From a virus, in the IMG/VR virus record IMGVR_UViG_3300008963_000001, positions 62,001 to 126,000 of that record: a stretch of 64,000 nucleotides of DNA. The stretch is one strand, 5' to 3'. Below the pieces are notes generated by a model that worked only from the letters and a program-made list of their open reading frames with translations, had not been told where the DNA came from and did not search any database. Positions 15,314 to 24,400 of the stretch are shown here, piece by piece. A program made the position numbers and the translations under genes. How positions within the stretch are numbered: position 1 is the stretch's first letter; every line of letters begins with the position of its first letter.

Positions 15314-16285
15314 ATGAGCAAGGTTATTCAAACCAACGGTGACTTTTCGATAAAGACATCGGATGCAGGAAACATACTCCTCGACACTGGTCAAGGTGTC
15401 GGGGAGGTCCGCATCACTGGCAATTTGAATGTAGAAGGAGAAACTTTCACAGTTTCTGCAGAGAACTTAAACGTAGAAGACAACAGCATAGTTTTAAATT
15501 TTGGTGAAACAGGCGCTGGTGTAAGTTTACGTTATGCAGGAATCGAAATTGACAGAGGAAGTCTGCCTAATGCATCTATAATCTTTGATGAAAACGACGA
15601 TGTTTTTAATTTTGCAAAAGGATCAGCAGATACCGGAACGCTAGATTATGCCGACAGTAAAATAAGACTTAAAGAAATATTAACTAATAGCACTACTGAT
15701 GATGGAGATCTTATACTAATCGGAGAAGGCACAGGTGTAGTAAAAGTTTTAGGCACTAATAACTACGAAGATCAAGTTACACAAGACGACGATATTCCTA
15801 ATAAAAAATACGTTGACGATGCCATTAGAAATAATCCAACCTTCCAGATTATTGACGACGATACTCGTGTTATAGTAACAGATGTCGATGTAGCAGGATC
15901 TGAAGACTTTCTTTTGAATAATGTAGGCTACTCTACGTTTGGCGAGAGTGCTGTAAGTGTTGTGGTTAACGGCGGATTAACTGCTCAATTCTATAGAGAC
16001 TTTGTGCAGTTTCAAGACCTTGAATTTAATAAAAATGAAATTACAACCGCAGGAAATACAAACGACAATATCGTTGTGAGAACGCAGGGAACAGGTAAGC
16101 TGGAAACTAACTACGGACTACAGTTAGAAAAGTTAACACTGACGCCTGCGTTTGTTAATGGGTCTGTAATCTTACACGCAAAAGATCCAGACATCGGAGA
16201 CACTGGATTATATTTTTCAAACTCAAAAGAAACTGGAGAATTAGTAAACAAAAACAGGGCACTGCTTTTTAGTTTAATATTTTAG
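15314..16285 (+). CDS. Tail fibre-like structural protein
   Basis: A 323-residue protein built of short beta repeats with phrases common in phage fibres (GEVRITGNLNVEGETF, SIVLNFGETGAG, IPNKKYVDDAI). It is rich in Asn, Asp, Gly and Thr and has no Cys, which suits a trimeric beta-structured shaft. It starts six bases after the preceding stop without a clear Shine-Dalgarno. The exact place in the tail is unknown. Confidence 0.6.
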   Translation: MSKVIQTNGDFSIKTSDAGNILLDTGQGVGEVRITGNLNVEGETFTVSAENLNVEDNSIVLNFGETGAGVSLRYAGIEIDRGSLPNASIIFDENDDVFNFAKGSADTGTLDYADSKIRLKEILTNSTTDDGDLILIGEGTGVVKVLGTNNYEDQVTQDDDIPNKKYVDDAIRNNPTFQIIDDDTRVIVTDVDVAGSEDFLLNNVGYSTFGESAVSVVVNGGLTAQFYRDFVQFQDLEFNKNEITTAGNTNDNIVVRTQGTGKLETNYGLQLEKLTLTPAFVNGSVILHAKDPDIGDTGLYFSNSKETGELVNKNRALLFSLIF

Positions 16286-16293
16286 GATAGATT

Positions 16294-16674
16294 ATGATAT
16301 ACAATAAATTGGTAACATCAACATCAACATCGGTTCCCGAACTTGTTTATACCAGCACAAATACCGGTGATACTGTTGCTAACGGAGCAACAGAACAGGA
16401 AAATGCCATAACAACGATGGTGCTGTGTAATACAGGCACGCCCGATATCACAGATGAAAGCGTCAACAGTGTAACTGTAAGCATTCACATTGTCAAAAAA
16501 GGTGATGCATATGGAGCCGAAAATAAAATTGTAAGCAATTTAATTGTTCCTGCAGGGGAAAGTGTGTTCTTTAGCGACGAAAAAATTATACTAGACGGCG
16601 GCGACGAAATTTATGTAGGAACCAGCACTGCAAGTTTAATCAGTGTTATGGTAAGTTCGTTCAAGGTTAACTAA
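16294..16674 (+). CDS. Small beta-sandwich tail protein, paralogue group member 1
   Basis: A 126-residue beta-rich protein. Its pattern (strand with TTMVLCNTG, a polar loop, strand with IHIVKKG, then LIVPAGESVFF and IYVGTS) recurs in the proteins at 20657 and 35117. These look like paralogues of a small virion protein. A role as an adaptor or decoration between fibre proteins is inferred from their spacing among the fibre genes. Confidence 0.55.
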   Translation: MIYNKLVTSTSTSVPELVYTSTNTGDTVANGATEQENAITTMVLCNTGTPDITDESVNSVTVSIHIVKKGDAYGAENKIVSNLIVPAGESVFFSDEKIILDGGDEIYVGTSTASLISVMVSSFKVN

Positions 16675-16675
16675 T

Positions 16676-17203
16676 ATGAAGTTTTTAAAAAGCCAAAACA
16701 CATCTAGATATAGCCCGTCAGACAACACTTTTTTTGCAAACCCATATGGACGAGTGGTTATAGATGCAAACGGCGGTTTACTTATACCTAAAGGAACAGA
16801 AGCACAACGCCCTGATCTGGTGGGGGTAAGACAGCCCGAAGATGCAAACGGAACTATTCGATACAATACAGATACTAATGAAATCGAAGGGTATGTAGGC
16901 GGCGCATGGGAAACCATACGAGCACCGGGTGCTAGCACTATATCGATAGAAACATTTGGACCCGGCGATGCCGACGAAACTGTGTTTGGTCCGTTAGCTA
17001 ATGTGCCATCTAGTGCAAACAACATAATTGTGTTGGTAGAAAATGTAATGCAGATTCCTACTACCAACTTTACTCTAGAACAGAGTGTAGGCGGAAGTCT
17101 TACGGGACCTAATGCACCATATGCAGACGGCTGGTATCTAAAATTTACATCCCCTGTTCCTTTCAGTAAAAACGTGACGGTGTTTTTTGGATTCGCTAAC
17201 TAA
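16676..17203 (+). CDS. Tail fibre-like protein
   Basis: A 175-residue protein starting two bases after the previous stop. The middle holds the fibre phrase GLLIPKGTEAQRP followed by GTIRYNTDTNEIEGYVGGAW, which also appears in variant form near the C-termini of the proteins at 17203, 19601 and 35463. The shared phrase may mark a trimerisation or attachment segment. The stop overlaps the start of the next gene by one base (TAATG). Confidence 0.6.
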   Translation: MKFLKSQNTSRYSPSDNTFFANPYGRVVIDANGGLLIPKGTEAQRPDLVGVRQPEDANGTIRYNTDTNEIEGYVGGAWETIRAPGASTISIETFGPGDADETVFGPLANVPSSANNIIVLVENVMQIPTTNFTLEQSVGGSLTGPNAPYADGWYLKFTSPVPFSKNVTVFFGFAN

Positions 17204-19485
17204 TGGCACAGCAACTTGGTAGAATTGGAGGGCATCTACTTAATCCAAACCTTGTAAGAGAGGGGGTAGACCTTGCCTTTAAAAATACCTCGTTTGATTC
17301 CGAACCTATATTATTTTTAGATGTCGAAAATGGACGTGTGGGCATAAAAACTGACAGTCCCGTATATGACTTAGATATTCGTACCGACATAAGCACTACT
17401 AATTTTGGCGCAACTGATCAAATGGAAATTGATCAAGTATATATCAATGCCGATGGTTTTTTTACAACAGGCACAGGTCCTTTACAGATCACCCCAAGCG
17501 GACCTGATCCTATAATTGTACTAGAGCGCCTTATCAGTGACAATATACAAATCACAGACAACAAAATTTCTACATTTGATAATTCGTCTGTAGAGTTTGA
17601 CCCTAACGGTACAGGAACAATAGAACTACAAGCAGATGTCAATTTAGTAGGCAATATTTCTACAACAGAAAACATAAACATTAACGGTGATCTTTCTACA
17701 GCCTCTAACATTATAATTGGTGATAGTCCACTAGACACCGTTACTATTACACCAGAATTAGAGCAAGGACTAACCACCGGTTCTGATTTACAATTTAACT
17801 TAGGATCATCTTCGCGTCGCTGGGCAGAAATGTATTCTCCCGATATGACTAATATTGCTAATGTAAGACCAGAGGCAGCCCGCGTAAGTTCTCAAATGTT
17901 GATCGATGGTGTTAACAATGAAATTAATACGCTACAATCAAACGATAGTATAGATTTAATAACTGGTTTTCAAAATTTTGTAGTAGATGAAATTGTTAAT
18001 CCTAATATTTTCGGAACAGAAGAAAACGATAATTTTGGGAGATCAGTAGACACAGTAGAACAATACTCTATAATCGGAGCGCCGAGCGAGGACGACGGTC
18101 TAGGTTTGTCTAGCGGAGCAGCTTACATTTTTGATAATTTTGAAAAAAGAATAAAACATAAGATTTCTAATCCTAATGCCGAACGAACATCTAATTTAGA
18201 TCGATTCGGATCGTGTGTAGCTATTAATAGCACCATATGTATTGTTGGCGCCCCTTTTGAAGATAGCCAAAACGGCACTGGAAGTTTTGACGAAGGAAAA
18301 GCTTATATTTTTGATAATTTTAGCGGAGAATTACTTTTTACACTTAATCAACCTACAACTATAGTAACAGATCCTCAGGATAATTTTGGTTTTGATGTTG
18401 CATTAAATGAATCATATATTATTGTTAGTGCTCCCAAATTTAACAAAGACGGAGTTAATAGCGGCGCTGTTTTTTTGTTTAATACAAGCGGCGATCTTCT
18501 ACATACATTTTTAAATCCAGACCACGATAATAATCCGTTAAACGATAGATTCGGAGAGTCTATAGCAATATCTAATCAATATGTAATAGTAGGATCGCCA
18601 AATGAAAATTCTAACGAAAGTAACAGCGGAAAGGTTTACATATTTGATTTAGAAACAAGATCTTTAATCCATTCTATATCTAACATAAATGCAATAGGCT
18701 CGGAACAAGATGATAAATTTGGATCCAGTGTAGCAATATCTGATGAATATTTTGTTGTGGGTTCTTACAATGAAGACAATTATTCTGGAAGGTGTTATGT
18801 GTTCGAAACAAAGAATGGTAATCTAATACACACTCTTTCAAATCCTTTAGGATCTTTTGGAGCATTTTTCGGGTTTGATGTAGATATCTCAAAAGATATA
18901 ATACTAGTTGGTGCGTATAAGCAGAATGATTCTTCTATTATAGATAACGGAAAAGCGTTTGTTTTTAATGCGCGCACAGGAAACCTATTATCGACAATTG
19001 ACAATCCAAATCCAGTAGGCTCTGGAGATGAAGATTTTTTTGGAAGGGCTGTTTCAATATTTGTAGGTAATAATACTACGAATAAATTTAACCAGTGTTT
19101 AATTGGTGCTGATCTAGCAGATAATCAACTACCAAATAGCGGCAAAACCTATCTCTTTACACAAAATAAATTTCCTTTGGAAATCGAGTCAACTACTTGG
19201 CTTAACAGCATCATAACAAACAATTTAAATACCCCCTTAACTCTAGCAAGCACCGGTATAGGATACACTAGGTTTATAGGATCAAACGGAATGATAATTC
19301 CTGCAGGAACAAATGCGCAACGCCCTGCCGTACCTGAAATCGGAGACACTAGATGGAACACAGATGAACAATACCTCGAGTGTTTCGATGGTAGTGTCTA
19401 TATTGTCTCTATCGGAGAAGGCGATCCTGTAACCGAAGCAGACATGGAAGATTTTGGAACAATCTACAGCCTCTTCCTAGGCTAA
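17203..19485 (+). CDS. Tail fibre protein with inserted FG-GAP beta-propeller
   Basis: A 760-residue protein. Residues 1-260 and 655-760 match, in order, the 350-residue protein encoded next (N-terminal GRIGGHLLNPNLVREGVDLAF, C-terminal IPAGTNAQRPA...GDTRWNTDEQ). Between them, residues about 266-654 form six to seven repeats of about 55-60 residues. Each has D-x-FG followed by strand, (I/V)VG(A/S)P, a GK(V/A)Y(I/V)F strand and an L-x-H/T-x-I-x-N-P turn. This is the FG-GAP pattern of integrin-type beta-propellers, with Asp/Asn-rich loops that could bind calcium. It probably provides a receptor-binding head on a fibre shaft. Confidence 0.7.
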   Translation: MAQQLGRIGGHLLNPNLVREGVDLAFKNTSFDSEPILFLDVENGRVGIKTDSPVYDLDIRTDISTTNFGATDQMEIDQVYINADGFFTTGTGPLQITPSGPDPIIVLERLISDNIQITDNKISTFDNSSVEFDPNGTGTIELQADVNLVGNISTTENININGDLSTASNIIIGDSPLDTVTITPELEQGLTTGSDLQFNLGSSSRRWAEMYSPDMTNIANVRPEAARVSSQMLIDGVNNEINTLQSNDSIDLITGFQNFVVDEIVNPNIFGTEENDNFGRSVDTVEQYSIIGAPSEDDGLGLSSGAAYIFDNFEKRIKHKISNPNAERTSNLDRFGSCVAINSTICIVGAPFEDSQNGTGSFDEGKAYIFDNFSGELLFTLNQPTTIVTDPQDNFGFDVALNESYIIVSAPKFNKDGVNSGAVFLFNTSGDLLHTFLNPDHDNNPLNDRFGESIAISNQYVIVGSPNENSNESNSGKVYIFDLETRSLIHSISNINAIGSEQDDKFGSSVAISDEYFVVGSYNEDNYSGRCYVFETKNGNLIHTLSNPLGSFGAFFGFDVDISKDIILVGAYKQNDSSIIDNGKAFVFNARTGNLLSTIDNPNPVGSGDEDFFGRAVSIFVGNNTTNKFNQCLIGADLADNQLPNSGKTYLFTQNKFPLEIESTTWLNSIITNNLNTPLTLASTGIGYTRFIGSNGMIIPAGTNAQRPAVPEIGDTRWNTDEQYLECFDGSVYIVSIGEGDPVTEADMEDFGTIYSLFLG

Positions 19486-19497
19486 TTTTTCGATTAG

Positions 19498-19505
19498 ACT
19501 AAATA
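19498..19505 (+). promoter_or_regulatory. Late promoter-like ACTAAATA
   Basis: ACTAAATA lies 12 bases after the preceding stop. The predicted first transcribed base, 19511, is the first base of a six-pair stem in the following leader. Confidence 0.6.
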
Positions 19506-19510
19506 CTATT

Positions 19511-19600
19511 GTCAGCAAAGACCAACGCTGACCTTTTACTGTGGTCAACCCGCAATGTAAGGTGGTTGGAGGGACAAGATCCCCGTGGTAAGGAGAGCGA
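19511..19600 (+). promoter_or_regulatory. Structured 5' leader with 5'-terminal pseudoknot
   Basis: GTCAGC (19511-19516) pairs with GCTGAC (19527-19532), and GACCA (19520-19524) pairs with TGGTC (19542-19546). The helices interleave, an H-type pseudoknot beginning at the predicted +1. A GGG/CCC hairpin (19571-19583) follows, then AAGGAG and ATG 19601. The pseudoknot arms differ in sequence from the leader at 14780 but the position is the same. Confidence 0.6.
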
Positions 19601-20653
19601 ATGGCTATTGGTCGTATTAGTGGTCCGCTCTTAAAAGCAAATCTCGTCCGCGACGGGATTGATCTAGCTTTTGAGAACGATCTACTCTATCTTGATGTAA
19701 ACAATGCTCGCATTGGAATTAATAATTCCAGTCCAGCCACAGATTTGGATGTCATAGGCACAGCACGTGCAACAACAACCGTAGTAGACAACGAAGTCCA
19801 AGTAGGTAATCTTACTGTATTTGGCAACACAATACAGAGTGACTTAAACACTATAAGTTTTCAACCAAGCGGTGATGATCCTGCTGTTTATAATGCCAAA
19901 CTACAAGTAGATGATTTTCAGATACAAGGAAACAAAATTTCAACTTTTGTTTCTAATTCTAACATCGAAATAGAGCCAAACGGAACAGGAACTATCGAGT
20001 TTATCGGCAATACAAACATTACCGGTAACTTAGGTGTAACCGGATCTGTTACGGCAACAGGCAATATAACAATACTAGGCGATATTACTATCGGTGATGA
20101 AACTACCGACACGATCGAATTTAACGCCAGCATTCAAAGCGATATAATACCAGAAGAAGACAACACTTATAGCATAGGTAGTCCTACAGCAAGATGGTCT
20201 ACAATACATACTAACGATCTTTTTGCCGACTTTTTAAATTTACCAGAATTAGATATTGGAAATTTAGAATTTAGAGACACGTCGATAACTACTACCGTAA
20301 ACGATTCGATTTATATAGACGGTAACGGCGTAGGCGGAGTTCGTTTAGCTAATTTTGAGATAGTAGGAAACAAGATTACAAATGTTTCCAATAATGCAAT
20401 TACGCAAATTGCACAAACAGGAACGGGTTATTTTAAAATTGGTACAACTAATGGTTTTGTGCCGCCAAGAGGCGGAAACGAAACAAGACCTACAGCTTAT
20501 GCTGTTGTAGGTATGACAAGGTACAACACCGATTCAAATGCATTAGAAGTGTGGGATGGCAACGCATGGGCAAGTCCAGCAGGTGCGTCCGGTGCTGTGT
20601 CTGAAATTCAAGCAAACGACATTGCTGCAACATTTGCGCTAACCTTAGGATAA
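19601..20653 (+). CDS. Tail fibre protein, propeller-free paralogue
   Basis: A 350-residue fibre protein (MAIGRISGPLLKANLVRDG...) with repeated short strands such as NITGNLGVTGSVTATGNITILG and a C-terminal TRPTAYAVVGMTRYNTDSNALEVWDG segment. It is the compact paralogue of the preceding 760-residue protein and lacks the FG-GAP insertion. TAAGGAG is well placed before its ATG. It is the first gene behind a structured late leader, so it is probably made in large amounts. Confidence 0.65.
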   Translation: MAIGRISGPLLKANLVRDGIDLAFENDLLYLDVNNARIGINNSSPATDLDVIGTARATTTVVDNEVQVGNLTVFGNTIQSDLNTISFQPSGDDPAVYNAKLQVDDFQIQGNKISTFVSNSNIEIEPNGTGTIEFIGNTNITGNLGVTGSVTATGNITILGDITIGDETTDTIEFNASIQSDIIPEEDNTYSIGSPTARWSTIHTNDLFADFLNLPELDIGNLEFRDTSITTTVNDSIYIDGNGVGGVRLANFEIVGNKITNVSNNAITQIAQTGTGYFKIGTTNGFVPPRGGNETRPTAYAVVGMTRYNTDSNALEVWDGNAWASPAGASGAVSEIQANDIAATFALTLG

Positions 20654-20656
20654 AAA

Positions 20657-20989
20657 ATGCCAACAATTTTTAGACAATCAGTAACAACAGGAATAGGAAC
20701 AACTCCGGTAGATGCTGTACAGATACAGCCTGGAGTTCGTGCAACAGTAGTAGGTATTAACCTTGCTAACACAACCGAAAATGATTTGGTTGTTGTCAAC
20801 GTTTTTGTTATAGACGAAAATTCAACACAAGGTAATTATGTGAAAGACATTCCTATTCCGCCTGCAACTAGTCTAAAAGCAATAACTCAAGGCGAAAAAC
20901 TAATTTTACCAGAAACAGCAGGTTTGCGGATTGTGTCTGACGTTGAAGATAGCATAGACGCAACTGTGAGCTACGTTGAAATTTCGTAA
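20657..20989 (+). CDS. Small beta-sandwich tail protein, paralogue group member 2
   Basis: A 110-residue beta-rich protein (MPTIFRQSVTTGIGTTPVDA...). The strand order matches the proteins at 16294 and 35117: VVGINLANTT, VVNVFVIDE, then YVKDIPIPPATSL and LILPETAGL. It starts three bases after the fibre stop with TAGGA upstream. It is probably a virion component; no enzymatic motif is seen. Confidence 0.55.
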   Translation: MPTIFRQSVTTGIGTTPVDAVQIQPGVRATVVGINLANTTENDLVVVNVFVIDENSTQGNYVKDIPIPPATSLKAITQGEKLILPETAGLRIVSDVEDSIDATVSYVEIS

Positions 20990-20998
20990 GGATATATC

Positions 20999-21418
20999 AT
21001 GGCTAATACATATTATTTAGGAAGAGATCCAGAACAGGTTCTAGGCGAAAGCACAAGATTCTTCTATGCTCTTCGTCGCAATGAAGACGGTGAACTATTC
21101 TTTCAACGGATAGACCTGTTAAAAGATCAAGATGTGGTAGATGTCAACAGAATAGGTGCTCCTGAAGATACTTTTGAAGACTTTGAGGAAGGAATCGACT
21201 TTTTTGAAGGCATCGACGATGACCATGTAAATCAATATCCCAATTTGATATATCCACAATACAGATGGGATGATAGATCAGTTTTTTACTATATAGATGA
21301 CGAAGGAAGATTTGTGCAACAGATCAACAGAGGATACGATTATCCGGAAGGGGTATCATCAGATGAGTCTGAGAATCCTGTATCCCAATCAACAAACGTA
21401 GGAGGCGCTTATGGCTGA
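20999..21418 (+). CDS. Acidic virion-associated protein candidate
   Basis: A 139-residue acidic protein with many aromatic residues (YYLGRDPEQVLGEST at the start, NLIYPQYRWDDRSVFYYID near 75-95). AAGGA precedes the ATG. Its last codons overlap the giant tail protein gene by eight bases and carry that gene's GGAGG ribosome binding site, so the two are probably translated together. No family was recognised beyond similarity in style to marine T4-like structural proteins. Confidence 0.55.
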   Translation: MANTYYLGRDPEQVLGESTRFFYALRRNEDGELFFQRIDLLKDQDVVDVNRIGAPEDTFEDFEEGIDFFEGIDDDHVNQYPNLIYPQYRWDDRSVFYYIDDEGRFVQQINRGYDYPEGVSSDESENPVSQSTNVGGAYG

Positions 21419-24400
21419 GTTTAAATTTAGCAGGCTTAGATATAAGTGGAAGGGAAACTGGAATACATCGATTGATTACAATCGCGATGATGTAATACAT
21501 TATAGAGGAAAAAGTTGGATTTGTATTCGACAACATACATCTACCGATTTTGCTGCAGATGTGAATTTTAAATTTCCAGGGGACACAAACACTTCGCCGG
21601 CTTGGTTGCTTATGGCAGAAGGATACGAGTGGAGGGGAGACTGGACAGCCACTACACTTTATCAGCCAGGAAATTTAGTCTTATTCGGAGGCACAATTTT
21701 TCTTTGTGTTATTTCGCACACCGGGACAGTTTTCGAAGATGATGAAACTAATTGGACTGTCTATTCTCAATCTGACAGATACAGAGGAAATTGGAATGAC
21801 AACACTACCTATGGACTTAGCGACGTTGTAAGAAATAATGGCATTGTTTATAGATGCATATCTACACATACTTCCCAAGCTACATTAGAAGACGATTTGA
21901 ATAAGTGGGAGGTAGTATACGATGGTATTGTATACAGGGGAGTATTTGAAGAAAATACCTATTATGTAACCAACGACTTGGTAAAATTTGGACCTACGAT
22001 TTTTAGATGCATTACTCCACATTCTTCTAATGCTAGTTTTGCAGATGAAAACTTTCAAATTGAGTTTTTTGGATCTACGCATGCAGATGATTGGCAATTA
22101 GATGTCGCATACGGTATAGGTGATATTGTTTTACATGGCGGTTATCTCTACATAGCCGTTCAAAATTCAGCAGGAGAAATTCCCGATAGCAACGAAGGAA
22201 TCACTAATCCGTCCTGGGCAGTCCTATCAGAATCTCAACGATATCAAGGTATATGGAATGTCGATACTGAATATAAAGCAGGCGATATAGTAACACGCGG
22301 AGGAATTGTATATAAAGCGAAAGTTAACTCTTTTGATGACGGTTCTACACAGGATTATCTCGCAGACGATTACTGGGAAGTTGTAATTCCTGGTAATAAT
22401 TGGCGTAATTTTTGGCATACTGAATCGCAATATTTTGTAGGTGATATCGTATCCTATGAAGGAAATGCTTATAGATGTAATTTTACTCATTTTTCTAGTA
22501 ATGAAAATTATCCCGGCGACAACGGAAATGGATTTGATTTCTGGAATTTAATTTTACAAGGTAGTGATAACACAGCACTTTCTAAAGAAGGCGATCTTTT
22601 GTCATTTGGTCTGTCAAGAAGCAGAACAGGAGACACCAGCACACTTGGCGCATCTCCTATTCCTATAGGAAATCCTGGCGAAATACTTACTGTAAGCACA
22701 AATGATGATTTTGAATATAAAAAAATAGGGCAGTCGGAAAGATTCTTTTATGTTACGCTTGATGGAATTGATGATGATCTTGACGCGGAAAGAGGAATAA
22801 GTCCATTTAAACCTTGGAGAACAGTTGAGTTTGCATGCGAACAAGCAAACGATAATTATCCAGGTCTTACCACAATTAATATTGGTCCAGGATTATACGA
22901 AGAAGTTTTACCGATAGTTGTGCCTAAGCGAACCGCTATTAAAGGAACAGAATTAAGAACAACAACAATAACGGTCAACTCTCCCATAGAAGATTTAGAT
23001 ATAACACAATTTGTTAGAAAACATCATTTATGCATTGATAGAATTTCAGATTTAATGGAATCTCTCCTAGTAGACAGAGATGTAGAAAAAACAGAAACAA
23101 ACCCAATAGATCCTGTTTATTCAGTGCAAAGAAATTTAACTTTCGACGGAACAGGAAATCCGGTAACTGATCAAGAAGGAAACTTAATCTTTGAAACAAT
23201 AGATCTTGCAAGTGACAGCGCAACTACAGATGATATAGTTGAATTACTAGCAGACATTAAGACTTATGTTAATTTTAACGGTCTAGGAACAGGATCTAAT
23301 GTAGTTGTAGACGGATCTAACAGTTCGGTAAACACAGAAGTAGTCAATAATGCTATTATTAATATAAATGACAATGTAAACTTTTTGATTCAAGAGGCGA
23401 TTGCATTTGTTGAGCTAACTAACATTTTTTCATCGCAGGAAATTTCATTACTTGAACAAACTATAAAAAGGTACCTTAACGCATTTACAAAAGATTTAAG
23501 ATCTCCTGGCAATTACCATACAGTCAAAGCGGCAAAATATCAAACGAATCTACTGATAGGATCGGCTGGAACTGACATGTTCTATGTAAGAGATTCTAGC
23601 GGAATCCGTAATCTTTCATTAGAAGGACTACGCGGTGACTTAAATCCAAGCGGTGTTTTTGAACTATTTCAAAGACCGACAGGCGGATCATATGTATCTC
23701 TAGATCCAGGTTGGGGTCCAAACCACGAAGATTGCTGGATTATGAATAGATCCTGCTATGTCCAAAATGTAACAACATTTGGTTATGGTGCAGTCGGTCA
23801 AAAAATAGACGGAGCTTTACATAATGGCGGCAACAAATCAATTGTATCGAATGATTTTACACAGGTAATTTCCGACGGTATTGGCGCATGGGTATTAAAT
23901 AACGGAAGGGCCGAGCTAGTATCTGTGTTTACATATTATGCACAGGTCGGATATTTAGCGGAAGACGGCGGTGTTATTCGTGCAACAAACGGAAACTGCT
24001 CGTATGGTAACTTTGGAGCATACGCAACAGGATTTGACGCAACAGAAGTATATTCAACAGGTTTTGTTAATAATCGCGCACAAGATGCAATTATCGACAA
24101 AGCGTTTGCCGGAGAAGTAAACGACGAAATACTTGCGTTAGAATATATTAACGCCGGAATTGGATATTCTCAAGCTCAAGCTAGTTTTCTCGGAGCTGGA
24201 GTAAACGTAGATGTTGAATACGATGATTTTAGAGATAACGCAATATTCAGATATGAAATTACCAATCCGTTAGACAGCGGAGTTCCCGGCGGCGGCGGAT
24301 ACACACAAAATCAAAATAACGCACAAACAGGCGATGAATTTACAATTACAATCGCATCAAGTGATGAAAGTTTAGAATCTGAATTACTAGGTTTACGTAT

